DNA of 64,000 bases from NCBI RefSeq assembly GCF_026745355.1, contig NC_079205.1:52332283-52396282 (forward strand), read 5' to 3'. This DNA is from Beta vulgaris subsp. vulgaris. Its lineage: Eukaryota > Streptophyta > Magnoliopsida > Caryophyllales > Amaranthaceae. How positions within the stretch are numbered: position 1 is the first letter of the stretch; each line of letters opens with the position of its first letter. Positions 34,109 through 46,125 of the stretch are shown piece after piece. The notes beneath the pieces were generated by a model. The model worked only from the letters and a program-made list of their open reading frames with translations. It did no database searches and was not told the origin of the DNA. The position numbers were made by a program, and so were the translations under genes.

Positions 34109-37100
34109 TTGATTCTACTTCCCACGTGGCCTCAGACGATGAATGGTTAGCCCATAAGATTTGACCATATGGATTGCCTTATTCCTGAGCTGCTTTTCTC
34201 TACGATCGAGAATTTCAATCGGTTTCTCTTCATACGACAGATCGTTCCTCAATTGCAAGGCTCGTGCCTAATTACGTGGCTTGGATCAGAAATATACTTC
34301 CTCAACATCGATATATGGAAGACGTCATGCACTCGATCCAAGTCGTGGGTAAAGCTAATCATAAGCCACTTCGTTGACTCGCTCCAGGATTTCGTACGGA
34401 CCAATATATCTCGGGCTCAGCTTACCAGACTGTCCAAATCTCATGACACCTTTGCTAGGTGAAACTTTCAGAAAGACATGATCACCTACCATAAATTCTA
34501 GTGGCCTCCTTCGATGATCCGCATAACTCTTTTGTCTACTTTGCGCAGTCTTAATCCTAGATTGAATAAGTCGTACTTTTTCTGTCGTTTCTTGTATCAA
34601 GTCAGGCCCAATCATTCGTGCTTCGTCGATGTCACTCCAACAAAGAGGTGTTCTACACCTTCTCCCATAAAGTGCTTCATATGGTGCCATCTTGATGCTA
34701 GCCTGATAGCTGTTGTTATAGGAAAACTCCACCAATGGCAAGTATTTCTCCCAACTTCCATGGAAATCCAACACACATGTCTTAGCATATCTTCGAGGGT
34801 CTGAATTGTTCGCTCGGTTTGACCTCGGTTTTGCCGGGTGAAAGGCGGTACTGAAATTGAGTTTGGTGCCAAAAGCTTTCTGTAGCTCCTTCCAAAATTT
34901 TGCTTGAAACCTCGAGTCTCGATCGATACAATAGAACTTGGAACACCATGTAATCTGACTATCGTGCTCACATATAACTCTGCTAGCTTGTCTAGGCTCC
35001 AATTATTTCTGATCGCCAAGAAATGTGCCGATTTAGTCAACCTGTCCACTATCACCCAAATGCTATTCATACCTCGGGATGATGGTGGTAACCCAACAAT
35101 AAAATCCATAGAAATCGAATCCCATTTCCATGTTGGAACATCCAAAGGCTGCAATAATCCCGCGGGTCTCTGGTGCTCTATCTTGATCCTCTGGCATCAG
35201 ACACCTTGTCACATATTCAGCAACTTCCTGCTTCATATTACTCCACCAAAAATTCTGTTTCAGATCTTTGTATAACTTATTTCCTCCAGGATGAATGGAA
35301 AAAGGACTGTTGTGAGCTTCATCTAGTATCTTCTTCTTTAACACCTCGTTATTAGGAACACATAATCTTCCTTGAAATCTCAGTGTCCCGTCTTCCTGGA
35401 TCACAAATCCGGTGATTTCCTTTCTTCACATCACTCTTTATTTCTCCATCTCCGAATCTCCATTCTGAGCCTCTTTTATTTCTTCCAACCATATCGGTCG
35501 TAGCTCCAATGCATTCAGGTATGCGCCTCGATTCCTCTGAATGATTTCCACTTTCATCTTCTCTAAGTCATCGCAGATGGCTTTGGGAAGGGTTAAGGTT
35601 GTGTTTAAGTAGGCTTTTCGGCTTAAGGCATCGGCTACAACGTTAGCCTTTCCAGGGTGATACTGAATGTCGAGATCATAATCTTTCAGGAGCTCTAACC
35701 ATCTTCGTTGTCTCAAGTTCAACTCTTTTTGAGTGAAGATGTATTTAAGGCTTTTGTGGTCGGTAAAAACCTTGCACGGAACACCGTAAAGGTAGTGTCG
35801 CCATATTTTGAGAGCAAACACCACTGCTGCTAATTCGAGATCATGAGTAGGATAATTTTGCTCATGAGGCTTGAGCTGTCGGGAAGCATAAGCTATGACT
35901 TTCTCGTTTTGCATCAGAACGCATCCCAATCCATGCTTAGAGGCATCACTGTACACTAAAATCCGTCGGTTTCGGAAGGAAGTGTAAGAACAGGGGCAGA
36001 GGTGAGACGTTTCTTTAATTCTTGGAAGGCTGATTCACATTTATCATTCCATTCAAACTTGACAGACTTCTTCACCAATCGAGTGATGGGCAGAGCTATC
36101 TTAGAGAAGTCTTGGACGAATCTTCGATAATATCCTGCTAAGCCCATAAAACTCCGAACCTCGGGGACGTTGGTAGGTCGAGGCCACTCCATTATAGCTT
36201 TTATCTTTTCAGGATCAACAGAGACTCCATTTTCAGAAATGATGTGCCCCAAGAAGGCTACTTCTTTCAACCAGAATTCACACTTCTTCAACTTCGCATA
36301 CAACTGGTTTTCTCTTAACACCTCCAAAACTTTTCTCAAATGTTCTTCGTGCTCACTCAGGCTCCTTGAAAACACCAAGATGTCATCGATGAACACGACA
36401 ACGAACTTGTCGAGGTAGGGCTTGAAGACACGGTTCATTAGGTCCATGAAAACAGCGGGGGCATTTGTCAACCCAAATGGCATCACCGAAAACTCATAAT
36501 GACCATATCGAGTCCTGAATGCGGTCTTTGAGATATCTTCGGGCTTAATACGGAGTTGATGGTATCCGGATCTCAAATCAATCTTTGAAAAGGTAGTTGC
36601 ACCTCGGAGTTGGTCAAATAGGTCATCGATGCGAGGGAGTGGGTATCTATTCTTGATGGTGATTTTATTTAACTCTCGATAGTCGATGCACAATCTCATT
36701 GTCCCATCTTTCTTCTTCACGAATAAGACTGGTGCTCCCCATGGTGATACACTTGGCCGAATATACCCCTTCTCGAGCAATTCGTCCAACTGCTTCTTCA
36801 ATTCTTGCAATTCTGCTGGTCCCATACGGTAAGGTGCTTTTGAAATGGGTGCAGATCCTGGGATAAGATCAATGTTGAAGTCTATTTCCCTTTGCGGAGG
36901 CATGCCAGGTACCTCTTCTGGAAACACATCGGGATACTCACAGACTATTGGGATGTCTGGTAAGGAGAGTTCGGGGGTGGTCACGTCAACCACATGGCAT
37001 AAGAATCCGTAACACCCCTTTGCTAGTAATTTGAAAGCCTTCGCAGAAGAGATGGTTTCGGGCTTGGCTTTTCTTCTTTGATAGGAAACTTTACATCCAT

Positions 37101-37618
37101 CTGGTCTTCTAAGGAACCTCATGATCAAGGCAGTTAATGTCGGCTTTATACTTAGACAACCAATCCATCCCCAAAATCACATCAAAGTCGGTCAGGTCAA
37201 ACTGGACTAAGTCCACGAGGAATTCACACTTCTCTATGAGGATAGGACAATCCCTATATAGGATTTTACATGGAACAGATTCACCATTTGGAAGGGTGAT
37301 AGACATGGATGAGAATTCAGGACATGATTTAGCTTTTAATCTTTTAGCAAATGACGTAGATATAAATGAATGAGAAGCTCCAGAGTTTAATAAAACATAA
37401 GCCGGTATAGAGTTAACAGGAAAGGTACCGGTAATGACGGTGTCATCAGCCTCAGCTTCCTCTCTTTGCATCATGAACACTCTTCCAGCTTGAGGAGGTC
37501 CTCTGGGAGGGTATCTGTTGCTGTTGTTGCTGGTGTTGCCACCATAACCAGAATTCTGCATAACTCTTTGATCTCCACTGGGACACGGTTGGTGACATTT
37601 CCAATCCACGATCACCAA
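34109..37618 (-). pseudogene. Frameshifted pol (protease, RT, RNase H, integrase, chromodomain)
   Basis: Reading right to left: an aspartic protease domain (37109-37618), where the family's catalytic DSGA reads NSGA; reverse transcriptase (35956-37128) with an intact YxDD-type box read as FIDD and the usual fingers and palm motifs; RNase H (35438-35956); integrase with zinc-binding region and catalytic core (34355-35404); then a chromodomain-like end near 34109-34340. The frame changes between protease and RT, between RT and RNase H, before integrase and at least twice within integrase. These breaks and the Asp-to-Asn change would prevent a functional polyprotein. Confidence 0.9.
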
Positions 37619-38584
37619 GAGGGCAATTCTTAATTACATGGCCTGGCTTACCACAACGGTAACATTGATCGCTTCCCCATCGACATTCTCTTGCTATATG
37701 GCCCAACTTATTACACTTGTTGCAACGAGGAACTTGTTTCTGACCATTGTTGTTCCCCATGTATCCCGTGTTCTGCCTCTTGAAAGCATTGCTTGGTTGG
37801 CCTCCCTGAGAGTTCCCCTTTCTCTTCCCATTCTCATATACCTCCTTTTGCAGCTTCGTTTTTCTCTCAACATTTATAGCTCTATCATATAGCTCTTGGT
37901 ATGAGCTACTCATGTGTGCTGCCAACTTTACTTGGATATCAAGGTTTAGACCTCCTTCGAAGCGGTTCATCCTCTGTCGATCAGTAGTTACCAAGTCAGG
38001 AGCGAATCGAGCCAACTCATTAAACTTTACGGCATACTCCAATACAGACATGCTCCTTTGTTTCAGTGGATAAATTCAGACTCCATTTGCAGTTGCAGGG
38101 ACGGGGGATAAAACTGTCTTCTCATAGCTTCTTTCAACTTTTCCCAACCAAATCCCGGTTGATCATGCATCTCCTTTGCAGTTTTCCACCATAAATCAGC
38201 TTGTCCTTTCAGATAAAAGACTGCAAAGTTGACCTTCCACTTGTCAGGGCATTGAGTAGCATCAAACAACTTCTCCATGTTGTTGAGCCATTCCTCAAAC
38301 TCCGTGGGGTCTGGCTTGCCGTCATAGGTTGGCGGCTTGTGAGTGGAGAACTTCTTGAACATGTTAGAGCATTCCTCTTGCTCAGTTTTCGGTCGTTGCC
38401 TGTTCCCTTGCAGAATCTCCATCATCATGAGTCCCATCAAGTTCAATTGATTCCCGTTTGTTTCTCCGGAGGAATCCTTGAAAATAGGGTCGTTTCGAAG
38501 TGCGTCGAGTCTTGCTCTCATTTCCTCCAAATCAGCGTTGTTCGCGTTTCCTTCGTTAGTGCGTTCGCCTTCACTTGATGCCAT
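37452..38584 (-). pseudogene. Frameshifted gag
   Basis: Starts at the ATG at 38584. The capsid-like region includes the retrotransposon gag signature around FYLKGQADLWW; a frame change near 38055 leads to a second frame ending with two CCHC zinc knuckles (CNKCNKLGHIARECR and CYRCGKPGHVIKNCP). Another frame change near 37590 precedes the protease. Structural protein of the element's particle; broken here. Confidence 0.9.
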
Positions 38585-38841
38585 CCTCTAAAATATGAAA
38601 CGTTTCACGTTGTTACGCTTTCATAACAACCATAGTAACTAACCGTTATAAAATAATGTAAAATGATCCCATCCCGTTCCTAGCACTCACACTCGTATTA
38701 TCATTTACATTACTCATTATCTTATTTTTATTACTTAATGTTACTATCACCTTTTTATTTACAATTTATAGCTTTTCTTATACTTCCTATTTAAAGTGAC
38801 GTAAAACCGTGAAGGTTTTTACTTAGGGCTTCAGAACCGTT

Positions 38842-38853
38842 GCTCTGATACCA
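38842..38853 (-). promoter_or_regulatory. Primer-binding site (initiator tRNA-Met)
   Basis: In element orientation TGGTATCAGAGC lies 3 nt after the 5' LTR end. Confidence 0.92.
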
Positions 38854-38856
38854 CTC

Positions 38857-41495
38857 TGTAACGCCCCGACCTCTAAGCATCTTATTAGGTTAATAATCTT
38901 GATTATTAGCAGCGGAAGTCCTAGCTTTGGTCGGTGCGTTACTGCCGTACTTTCCATTAGGAAAATACAAGGCAACATACTTGCATAAACGTATAATAAC
39001 ATGGAACTTAAACGTACTAGGTTATATTAAAGTAAAACAGAGTTGATGTTAATTAAACGAAGTAAGTACTTAAGTTACAAAAGCTTTAATTGTTTGAGTT
39101 ATTCTAATAACATTTCCTCACTGCTAAGCCATGGCGTCATCCCCATCGGTACCTAAAACAGAAAAACAAAACGTCATGAGCCGAGGCTCAGTAACATACT
39201 ACTCTAACAACGTAAATTCATTTCAACTCATTTTATTTGAAAACAGGGAGAAGAGAATATCGCAAACATCATTTCATAAACATATATCTTGATAATAGAA
39301 ATCCAACCATTTTGAGATATTATCCTTTATAATCTTACATCATTTTTAATGGTAACTTGGCAAGTACAACATCATAACACATTCATAATCATTAATCCGA
39401 AAGGCGGTCACAACAAAGGTGACACTTGCGGTGCCCATAACATTAATCCGAAAGGCGGTCACAACAAAGGTGACACTTGCGGTGCCCATAACATATACAT
39501 ATCCGAAAGGCGGTCACAACAAAGGTGACACTTGCGGTGCCCATAAAGTACTGCCAAGAACCGTCTTTCACTTTCATTTATCATGTTTCGTTATTTTTAT
39601 ATTTATGTGGTAAAACATGTCTTAAGCATCATGAAAACCAATTCATCATCATAAATATCATATAGCAAAACATTTCATATCCCGCAATCCATAAACACAT
39701 ATCATCAAAACATTATGTAAAAGCGTCATAAAACATAGTTGGAAGGGGTGTGCGGGTGTTAGCAGTAGACGTTACCTCGAGTCGCGATTATTATACTTGA
39801 TAGCCGGGTGAGGCTTGTAATATCCCTTTTCCTTTCTAATCTATTCAAGGATTAATAAAGACGACTTATTAATATTTTATTCTAGATTTAAACTCTACAA
39901 TCCATTTCCATCATGTGTCTATGAATTACTAGAGTGTTTATAAAATTAATAGTTATGGAACCTTATTACAACATTTATTACTAAAACTATACTTCTTGAA
40001 TTTAGTAACTTGATTACTAACTTATGTAAAACTATTTAATTAGTAATAATCATTACTTCTAAGATTCATGAAAATTCATGTTTAATGACTTATAATTATA
40101 GAACTTTCATACTTTACTTAAACTTTTAATAGTAACTAGTTATTCCACTCTAACTTGTACTAGAGATATTTCATACTAATTGATACCCATGTATAAGTGA
40201 CTCATTTAATTTACAACTTAAAAGTGATACTCATTTAATCAAGCTAAAAGTGGGATTATAATTGTAGATTAAGGTTATTAATATTATACTTAAAAATCCA
40301 AGTGTACTTAATTAGTATTACTTTATACTACATAAACTTAAGTTATATCTATGTGAACATGAAACTATAACTTAATTAACCAAAGATACCCATTATATAT
40401 AGTAAAGGTGTAATATTAGTGATTATGTCATAATCTATATTATACTATAATTAGGTTGTATAATTATTTCATAAAATGGAATTTATAATATTAAATTAAT
40501 TAACTAAGTCCAATCAACTTGATTTATTAACCATACTAAGTTTCTATATTTTAACTTGAGAGGTTAGAAGTACACTTATGCATAAACAAAACAAGATAAT
40601 AATTCAAGGTAGTTTAGTTAATTAGTCCAACTTACTATATGGGTTATGTTAATTAATCACTAAGCCCAACTAACATAACTCAAGTTTTTTTTTCAAATTT
40701 ATAAAAGGAGGGAAAGGTATGTAATATACCTTCACTAAGTGAAGTAACAAGGAGAAGACGGGCAGTGCAGTGGGTGTCGGAGCTCCGGCAAGCAGGTGGC
40801 GGTGCAGCAGCGGGACGGACGGCAGGACGGCGGTGCGGCGCGGCTGGCGGCAGGTGCGGCGCGGCAGCAAGGAGGCTGCAGCGAGATGGGGGAGGGGAAG
40901 AGTGCAGCGAGAAGGAGAGGAAGAGGAAGAGGAGGGGTGCAGCGTGGGGGAGGGAGAAGGAGGTGGCGGTGCTGGCGGGGTGGCTGGCTGGTGGTGCGAG
41001 TCTGGCGCGCAGTGAGGGAGGCCGACAGGTGGTGGTGGTCGGAGAGTGGCCGGAAAATAAGGAGGTTGGGTGGTAGTGTTGAAAGTTTTCTGATTTTTGG
41101 ATGGAGATGAATAGTAAAATCAGCATACTATTTATAGTAATTTTAGGAACAAAGCTAAATTAAAATAATGGTGGATTAATGGTGAAGTATACTTGGGGAG
41201 GAAGTTCTAGAAGCCTTGGGGCAGGTCATGGAGCTTGAGGAAGAAGATGGATTGTGTGGATGGTGAATTTCCTTTTTTGGAAATTTTCTAATTCCTTTAC
41301 TAATACTAAAATAGTGATTTTTCCTACTTCCTTTTTAATGTATTACAAATCTAACTTAGCTTATATTATTGAATACTCGATTTTATTTTATTTTCAAATA
41401 TATTAGAGAAGTGATTAAGTAAATAAATAAATTTTAAATAATTTATTTAAGCTAAGTATTAATGTCAATCAAGTTTGAATTTTCGGGATATTACA
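38857..41495 (-). repeat. 5' LTR (right copy in the window)
   Basis: 2639 bp. Same layout as the left copy: TATA box at 41128-41137, GC-rich leader at 40758-41065, and three copies (not four) of the 44-bp repeat. Many of the differences noticed between the LTRs are short indels. Confidence 0.93.
39395..39544 (-). repeat. 44-bp tandem repeat in the right LTR, 3 copies
   Basis: Units at 39395-39438, 39446-39489 and 39501-39544. One unit fewer than in the left LTR. Confidence 0.93.
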
Positions 41496-42031
41496 GTTAT
41501 ATAACTTCATCTTTTAATATGTTGATTACATCTTTTTTGCATGAATTGTCATTATCAATCAGTAGCATATGTAAAGTATTAATAGATAGAATGAAATTAT
41601 AAGAAAAGAGATTAAGAGTAATTAAATAAGCATTACTACAAATAATGACGTTTCATATACTTAAAAATTTCATATGATTGTTATCTATAAGGAGAACTTA
41701 AAGTTTAGCTTAATTACTAAATTTACAAAGTGTTTTATTAGTAATTGGGTGCGTATAAAATTGGGAAATTTTCATTGATATCCTCCAGTTATATACTTTT
41801 GCCAATCATATACAAATTAATCTTATTGATGCACCTAAAACCTGGTGTTTCAAAACAATTGATCCACAACTTGATTAAGTTAAATAAGTGATCATAACAA
41901 AGCTTACATATTAAAACTTTTTTTTATTTTGAAACCCCTTGCATATTAACAGTATCTACATATAGTTATGATTTAACGAACTTAAGAAGATATGCTTTCA
42001 GTTTTTCATGTAATATTATTCAAAGAAAGTG
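41496..42031. other. AT-rich spacer, nothing recognised
   Basis: No gene or terminal repeats recognised between the chromovirus and the solo LTR. Confidence 0.45.
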
Positions 42032-42505
42032 TGTTAGTTTTCTACTCTTCTTTCGTTGTCAATCATTGTAATAGAGATTGGGTTGAGAGAAACAAAAATC
42101 TGTAATCATTTTAGAGAAAAAGAGAAAGAGAAAGAGAAGAGGGAAAGAGAAGACTTCCAGCGAAGTCAAGAGAGAGAGTCACTTGTTTAGGTGGAACAAG
42201 GTGACTGGGAACAAGTTCCTAAAGGAACTGAGAAGGTCCAATATTAGGTTGTACAAAAGAGAGTCTTTTGGCCTAGTATATTAAAGAGAATTTGACTCAA
42301 AATCCCTCGTGGTCAAGGTTTTTTTTTCCTATTGTGCCTAGGAAGTTTTCCTTGTAAAAATCCCGTGTGCTTATCTCTTTCAAGTTTATGTACTTGTCTT
42401 TTTCTTAGTTAAAGATTTTTTTATTTCCGCAAAAAGATTGAAAATCTCTCCAATTACAATTCACCCCCCTCTTATACTTGATCTAGTGTTTGTACTCGAC
42501 TAACA
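42032..42505 (+). mobile_element. Probable solo LTR, Sirevirus-like Ty1/copia
   Basis: Begins TGTTAGTTTTC and ends CGACTAACA. It contains GAAAATCTC followed by AATTCACCCCCCTCTT, a U5-like block also seen in the copia-type LTR at 59190-60486. No primer site follows and no clear target duplication was found, so it is a solo or broken LTR. Confidence 0.5.
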
Positions 42506-43715
42506 AGACCCATGCCAGGTTTATAATGAAGGGGAAAAAGAGGGTTTCAATCTTGAAATTGGAGGGAATTTGTTTAAATATACCTTGAATAATATGGCGC
42601 TAGGATTAATCAGCATAGGAGATCTTGATTGTTTATGTTAACTAGATGGGTAATATATAAAATCTAATTAATAATAAAAATTTCTCATTTGTATGTGAAT
42701 GTAGCTAATACATTGTTAGTGAATTACGTTAATTCTTGTATCAATTGGTCTTTAATTTTTTATTACTTTATTGTGTCCGTTTTACCAAAATTAATTTAAG
42801 CAATATTTTAACTTAAGACTAAACTTTATTAACTTTTAGAATGTTAAGCTCACAACAATTTAGAAGTCAATATTCTTATAGTATAATGAGAAACCAATAA
42901 GATTTTGTATGTAATTGGCAAAAGTCTATAATTAAAGCATACCTGTGAAAATTTCCCTATATAAAAAAAACGTTGCCTATAATTTTTATTTTTTTTGGAT
43001 TCATATGAGCCACGAAGACGGTAAACGTTGCCTTACTTGCCTATAGTTAATTACAAATGTATGCGATATTCATTAATGTATATATTTCAACAAATGAAAG
43101 GAAGTCTTCATCTTCAATGTAATATTTTTTGTTGCATTATTAAATATTCAGTATACAAATCATCATTCCTTATAGTAAAGTCCTTGGCGTTCTATGCAAA
43201 AAGAAAATTAAACTACAGGTTATCTTCGATTTTGAAACTTCAACATTATTGTTAAAGTAGAAGCAGCAAAACTATATGCATGACTGCCACGTGCAAGGTG
43301 CAACTACATGTAGAGTACTAATCGAGTTATGTAACTAATCTTAAATCAAATTGGATACCCCAAGACTTAATTTTTACTAGTGGATAAACATTGACGAATC
43401 AGTAATGCAAATGTTTTCTTGCATGTCTGCAACGTGTTTAAACAAATAACGTCAGCTTTTTAAACACCTCCAATCCTCATAATTCCATGCATGTTCTCTT
43501 CATTTACTCTACTTGTTTCTATTTGCAGATTTTCTATTTCTATCAATAACTCATAAAACTCTAGGAGGTTAGTTATTTGATATTTCTCTTTAATTAGCAA
43601 GTATATTAGCAGAATTTGTTTGCTTTTGCTGAATTAATAATTGTTGATTTGTGATATATCTATGTGTTGCAGGGATTAAAGTTAGTATATTTTTGGTACT
43701 GATTATTTGGGAGAA
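42506..43715. other. Intergenic region and 5' leader of the GPI-protein gene
   Basis: AT-rich. No other gene or clear mobile element is recognised. A possible 5' UTR intron may precede the start codon (TTGCAG at 43667-43672 is acceptor-like). Confidence 0.4.
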
Positions 43716-46125
43716 ATGGCACCTACTAAGAGTTGTAGACTAGCTTGTTCTTTGCTGTTTGTGCTGCTTCTTCATGCTTTTCTGTTGCTTCCTGTCCCTG
43801 TTCTTTGTGGTGATGGTAAGTTTTCTTTTCTTCTTTAGTTTTGGACGGAGGATATATTATAGATGGGGTGCATGTTTTTTGAGTTTTTTCTACTCCCTCC
43901 GTCCCACCCAAAATATAGTTCCCATTTCATTTTGCAGTCTCTAAGATGTATCTTTGATTTACGATATCTTCTATTTTTTATCAGGAAAAAAATTAAAAAA
44001 GTTGATATTACAAATATATACGTTAGGACAAATTTAACAAAACCCTACATGAATATGTATTTTTTTATACATTAGTAAGAATATTTGGTCAAAGTTTTTA
44101 AAATTTGACTCTTAAAATAGAAATGGTAACTATATTTTGGGACGGAGGGAGTATTATTTGGTCTCATTTCTTAAAGTTCATATAACTTAAATAAATGAAC
44201 GTTTCTGTGAGAGCTTTTTCATTTTATGTGAGTTTTTTGAGAGAAGGATTTCATTTATTTTAGAATGGAGGAGGAAAGTATTATTTCTCTGTTCCATTTT
44301 AAATGCAACAAATGGATATTTTATATTTCACAAATAATATGTTCATTTAAAATGAAACGGGGAAGTATATGTGATGATGTCTTACAATATACCATGTATG
44401 TTGGGATGTCTTGCATTTGGCATTTGGATTTTGGAATAACCTGCCATGGGGTCTCGTTGCCCCCTCTCGCGATCCCGTCTGGAGGGGTGGTGCGACTGGA
44501 GGACCATGCTCAGAATGGGGTTTTAGAGATGGAATCTATGGTATTCGTCAATAGTGGCTTGTTAATTTGATGGTGTAATAATCCTATGAATTTTACGTAT
44601 GGCATGCTTGGATTGAGAGTAATCCATCAGGAAAACCTGTCAAGGGGTAGTATAATTGTGTGATAAAATGAATATGAAGTTAGGTGGTAGTATTCTAGTA
44701 GAAGAGATGAACATAGATAATAAAAGGAGGGAGATATGGAAGGGGAGATGATAACCCTCATTTTGTATCTTGGGGTTATTACTCTAGGGGCCGGTAGATG
44801 GAGTAACTATTATCCCAAATAAAACTAATGATTAACATATCTATATAATCAATACTTCATCTTATCTAATACTTCATCTTTAATACATTACCCTCAATTC
44901 AAACGTGCCATTAGGGTTAGTGGTCGGGTTACACTTTGCCCTTCTATGATCTGTAGTGTACTCCTCAGAATTGAATAAGACCGTTCTTCCCAAATGCCTT
45001 GCAGTACTTGTCGACATAGCTAATGCATTGTGATCTGTAAACCATGTAAATAGACCTACTGTTAATCTTTGTGTTGGTTGTCCTGTAATTCTGTAATCCT
45101 GTACTGTTATATCTTTTATTTTACTTCATGTATTGGAACTTGTAACAACATACTCCTCTTTCTCTAAGTATTATTATGTTCGATTCAGTTTTAGTGTACG
45201 ACTATATGCAACTTTAAATGCTCCTAAAGGCAGTAGCTCACATTTTTCAATTTCAGGATGTGTGAACGAAACAGGAAAACTGTATTAGCTCACTGATTTT
45301 GACTGTCCTTTATGGCATTTGCTGGGAGTTTGTTTGCTCGTTTATAAGAGTTCTGCACATTTCATCATCATCTCTCTATACAGTCTAGCTAGTAGCTACT
45401 AACTGTGTTTTGTATCTTAAAAAACATTAAGAAAAAGGTCTAACAGGACTGGGTAGAGCCGTAGAGTAATACCTGTGTCGAATGGAGAGTATATGGCAGT
45501 ATTATCAGCGGTACAAATGAACTTAAAAAGCTACATATCTTATCTTGTCATTCGTTATACTTCTACAAATTGGTATTGGCCTTAGCTCTTTAAGTTCGAC
45601 GTATTTCTGAGTAATGATTTGTATCTTGCAGACGAAGAAAATAGTCTTCTCCAAGGTCTAAACAGCTATAGAAACTCCCTACAGCTACCACCCCTGACTA
45701 AAAACAAGCAAGCTGGATGCCTAGCCGATGAACTAGCAGATGAGATTAAAGACCGTCCATGTGTTCCTACAGTAGCAGCCAATGCTATACCAGGAGGATC
45801 TGCAACCCAGTTCCTGAATTACCCGAAACTGCTCAAGAAATGTAACATTGATCCAAATACAACAGGGAATGGCATAATCTTACCGGTTTGCGTCCGGAAA
45901 CTTGAACCAACCCTTGTCCTTACCAATTATACTCGTACTGGCTATGCTCGGTACGTCAATGATTCAAGGTTCACCGGTGCAGGGCTTGGATCGGAGGACG
46001 ACTGGATGGTGGTGGTTTTGGCGACAAGCACTGCAGGAGGGAGCTTTGCTTCTAATGCTGCGGATGTTGTTTTGGGGTTGTTGAATTATTTCATGCCTTT
46101 TTTGGTGGGCTTCTTCTTTGTTTAG
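43716..46125 (+). CDS. Small GPI-anchored-type cell-surface protein (At5g19250/At3g06035-like family)
   Basis: Two exons, 43716-43815 and 45632-46125, giving 197 residues. Residues 1 to about 31 form a signal peptide (SLLFVLLLHAFLLLPVPVLC). The mature part has spaced cysteines and the family-type stretches LLQGLNSYRNSL, LPVCVRKLEPTLVLTNYT and DDWMVVVLATST. The C-terminus is a small-residue patch (SFASNAAD) followed by a hydrophobic tail (VLGLLNYFMPFLVGFFFV), the layout of a GPI-anchor signal, so the protein is expected on the outer face of the plasma membrane. NxT/NxS sequons (NTT, NYT, NDS) fit secretion. The family is plant-specific and its biochemical function is unknown; no enzyme motif is seen. 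The 1.8-kb intron holds a Stowaway MITE and two Stowaway-like fragments. Confidence 0.87.
43893..44151. mobile_element. Stowaway MITE in the GPI-gene intron
   Basis: TA-flanked inverted ends CTCCCTCCGTCCCACCCAAA and TTTTGGGACGGAGGGAG. Confidence 0.88.

Larger units (their letters stand above)
31259..41495 (-). mobile_element. Ty3/gypsy chromovirus-type LTR retrotransposon
   Basis: A complete 10.2-kb minus-strand element flanked by GTTAT on both sides (31254-31258, 41496-41500). The LTRs are 2677 bp and 2639 bp. The internal region carries gag, protease, reverse transcriptase, RNase H, integrase and a C-terminal chromodomain-like part, in the order of Ty3/gypsy chromoviruses (Tekay/Del-like is my best guess). 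Several frameshifts and an altered protease residue make this copy unlikely to be autonomous. LTR similarity looks high by eye, so insertion is fairly recent. Confidence 0.95.
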
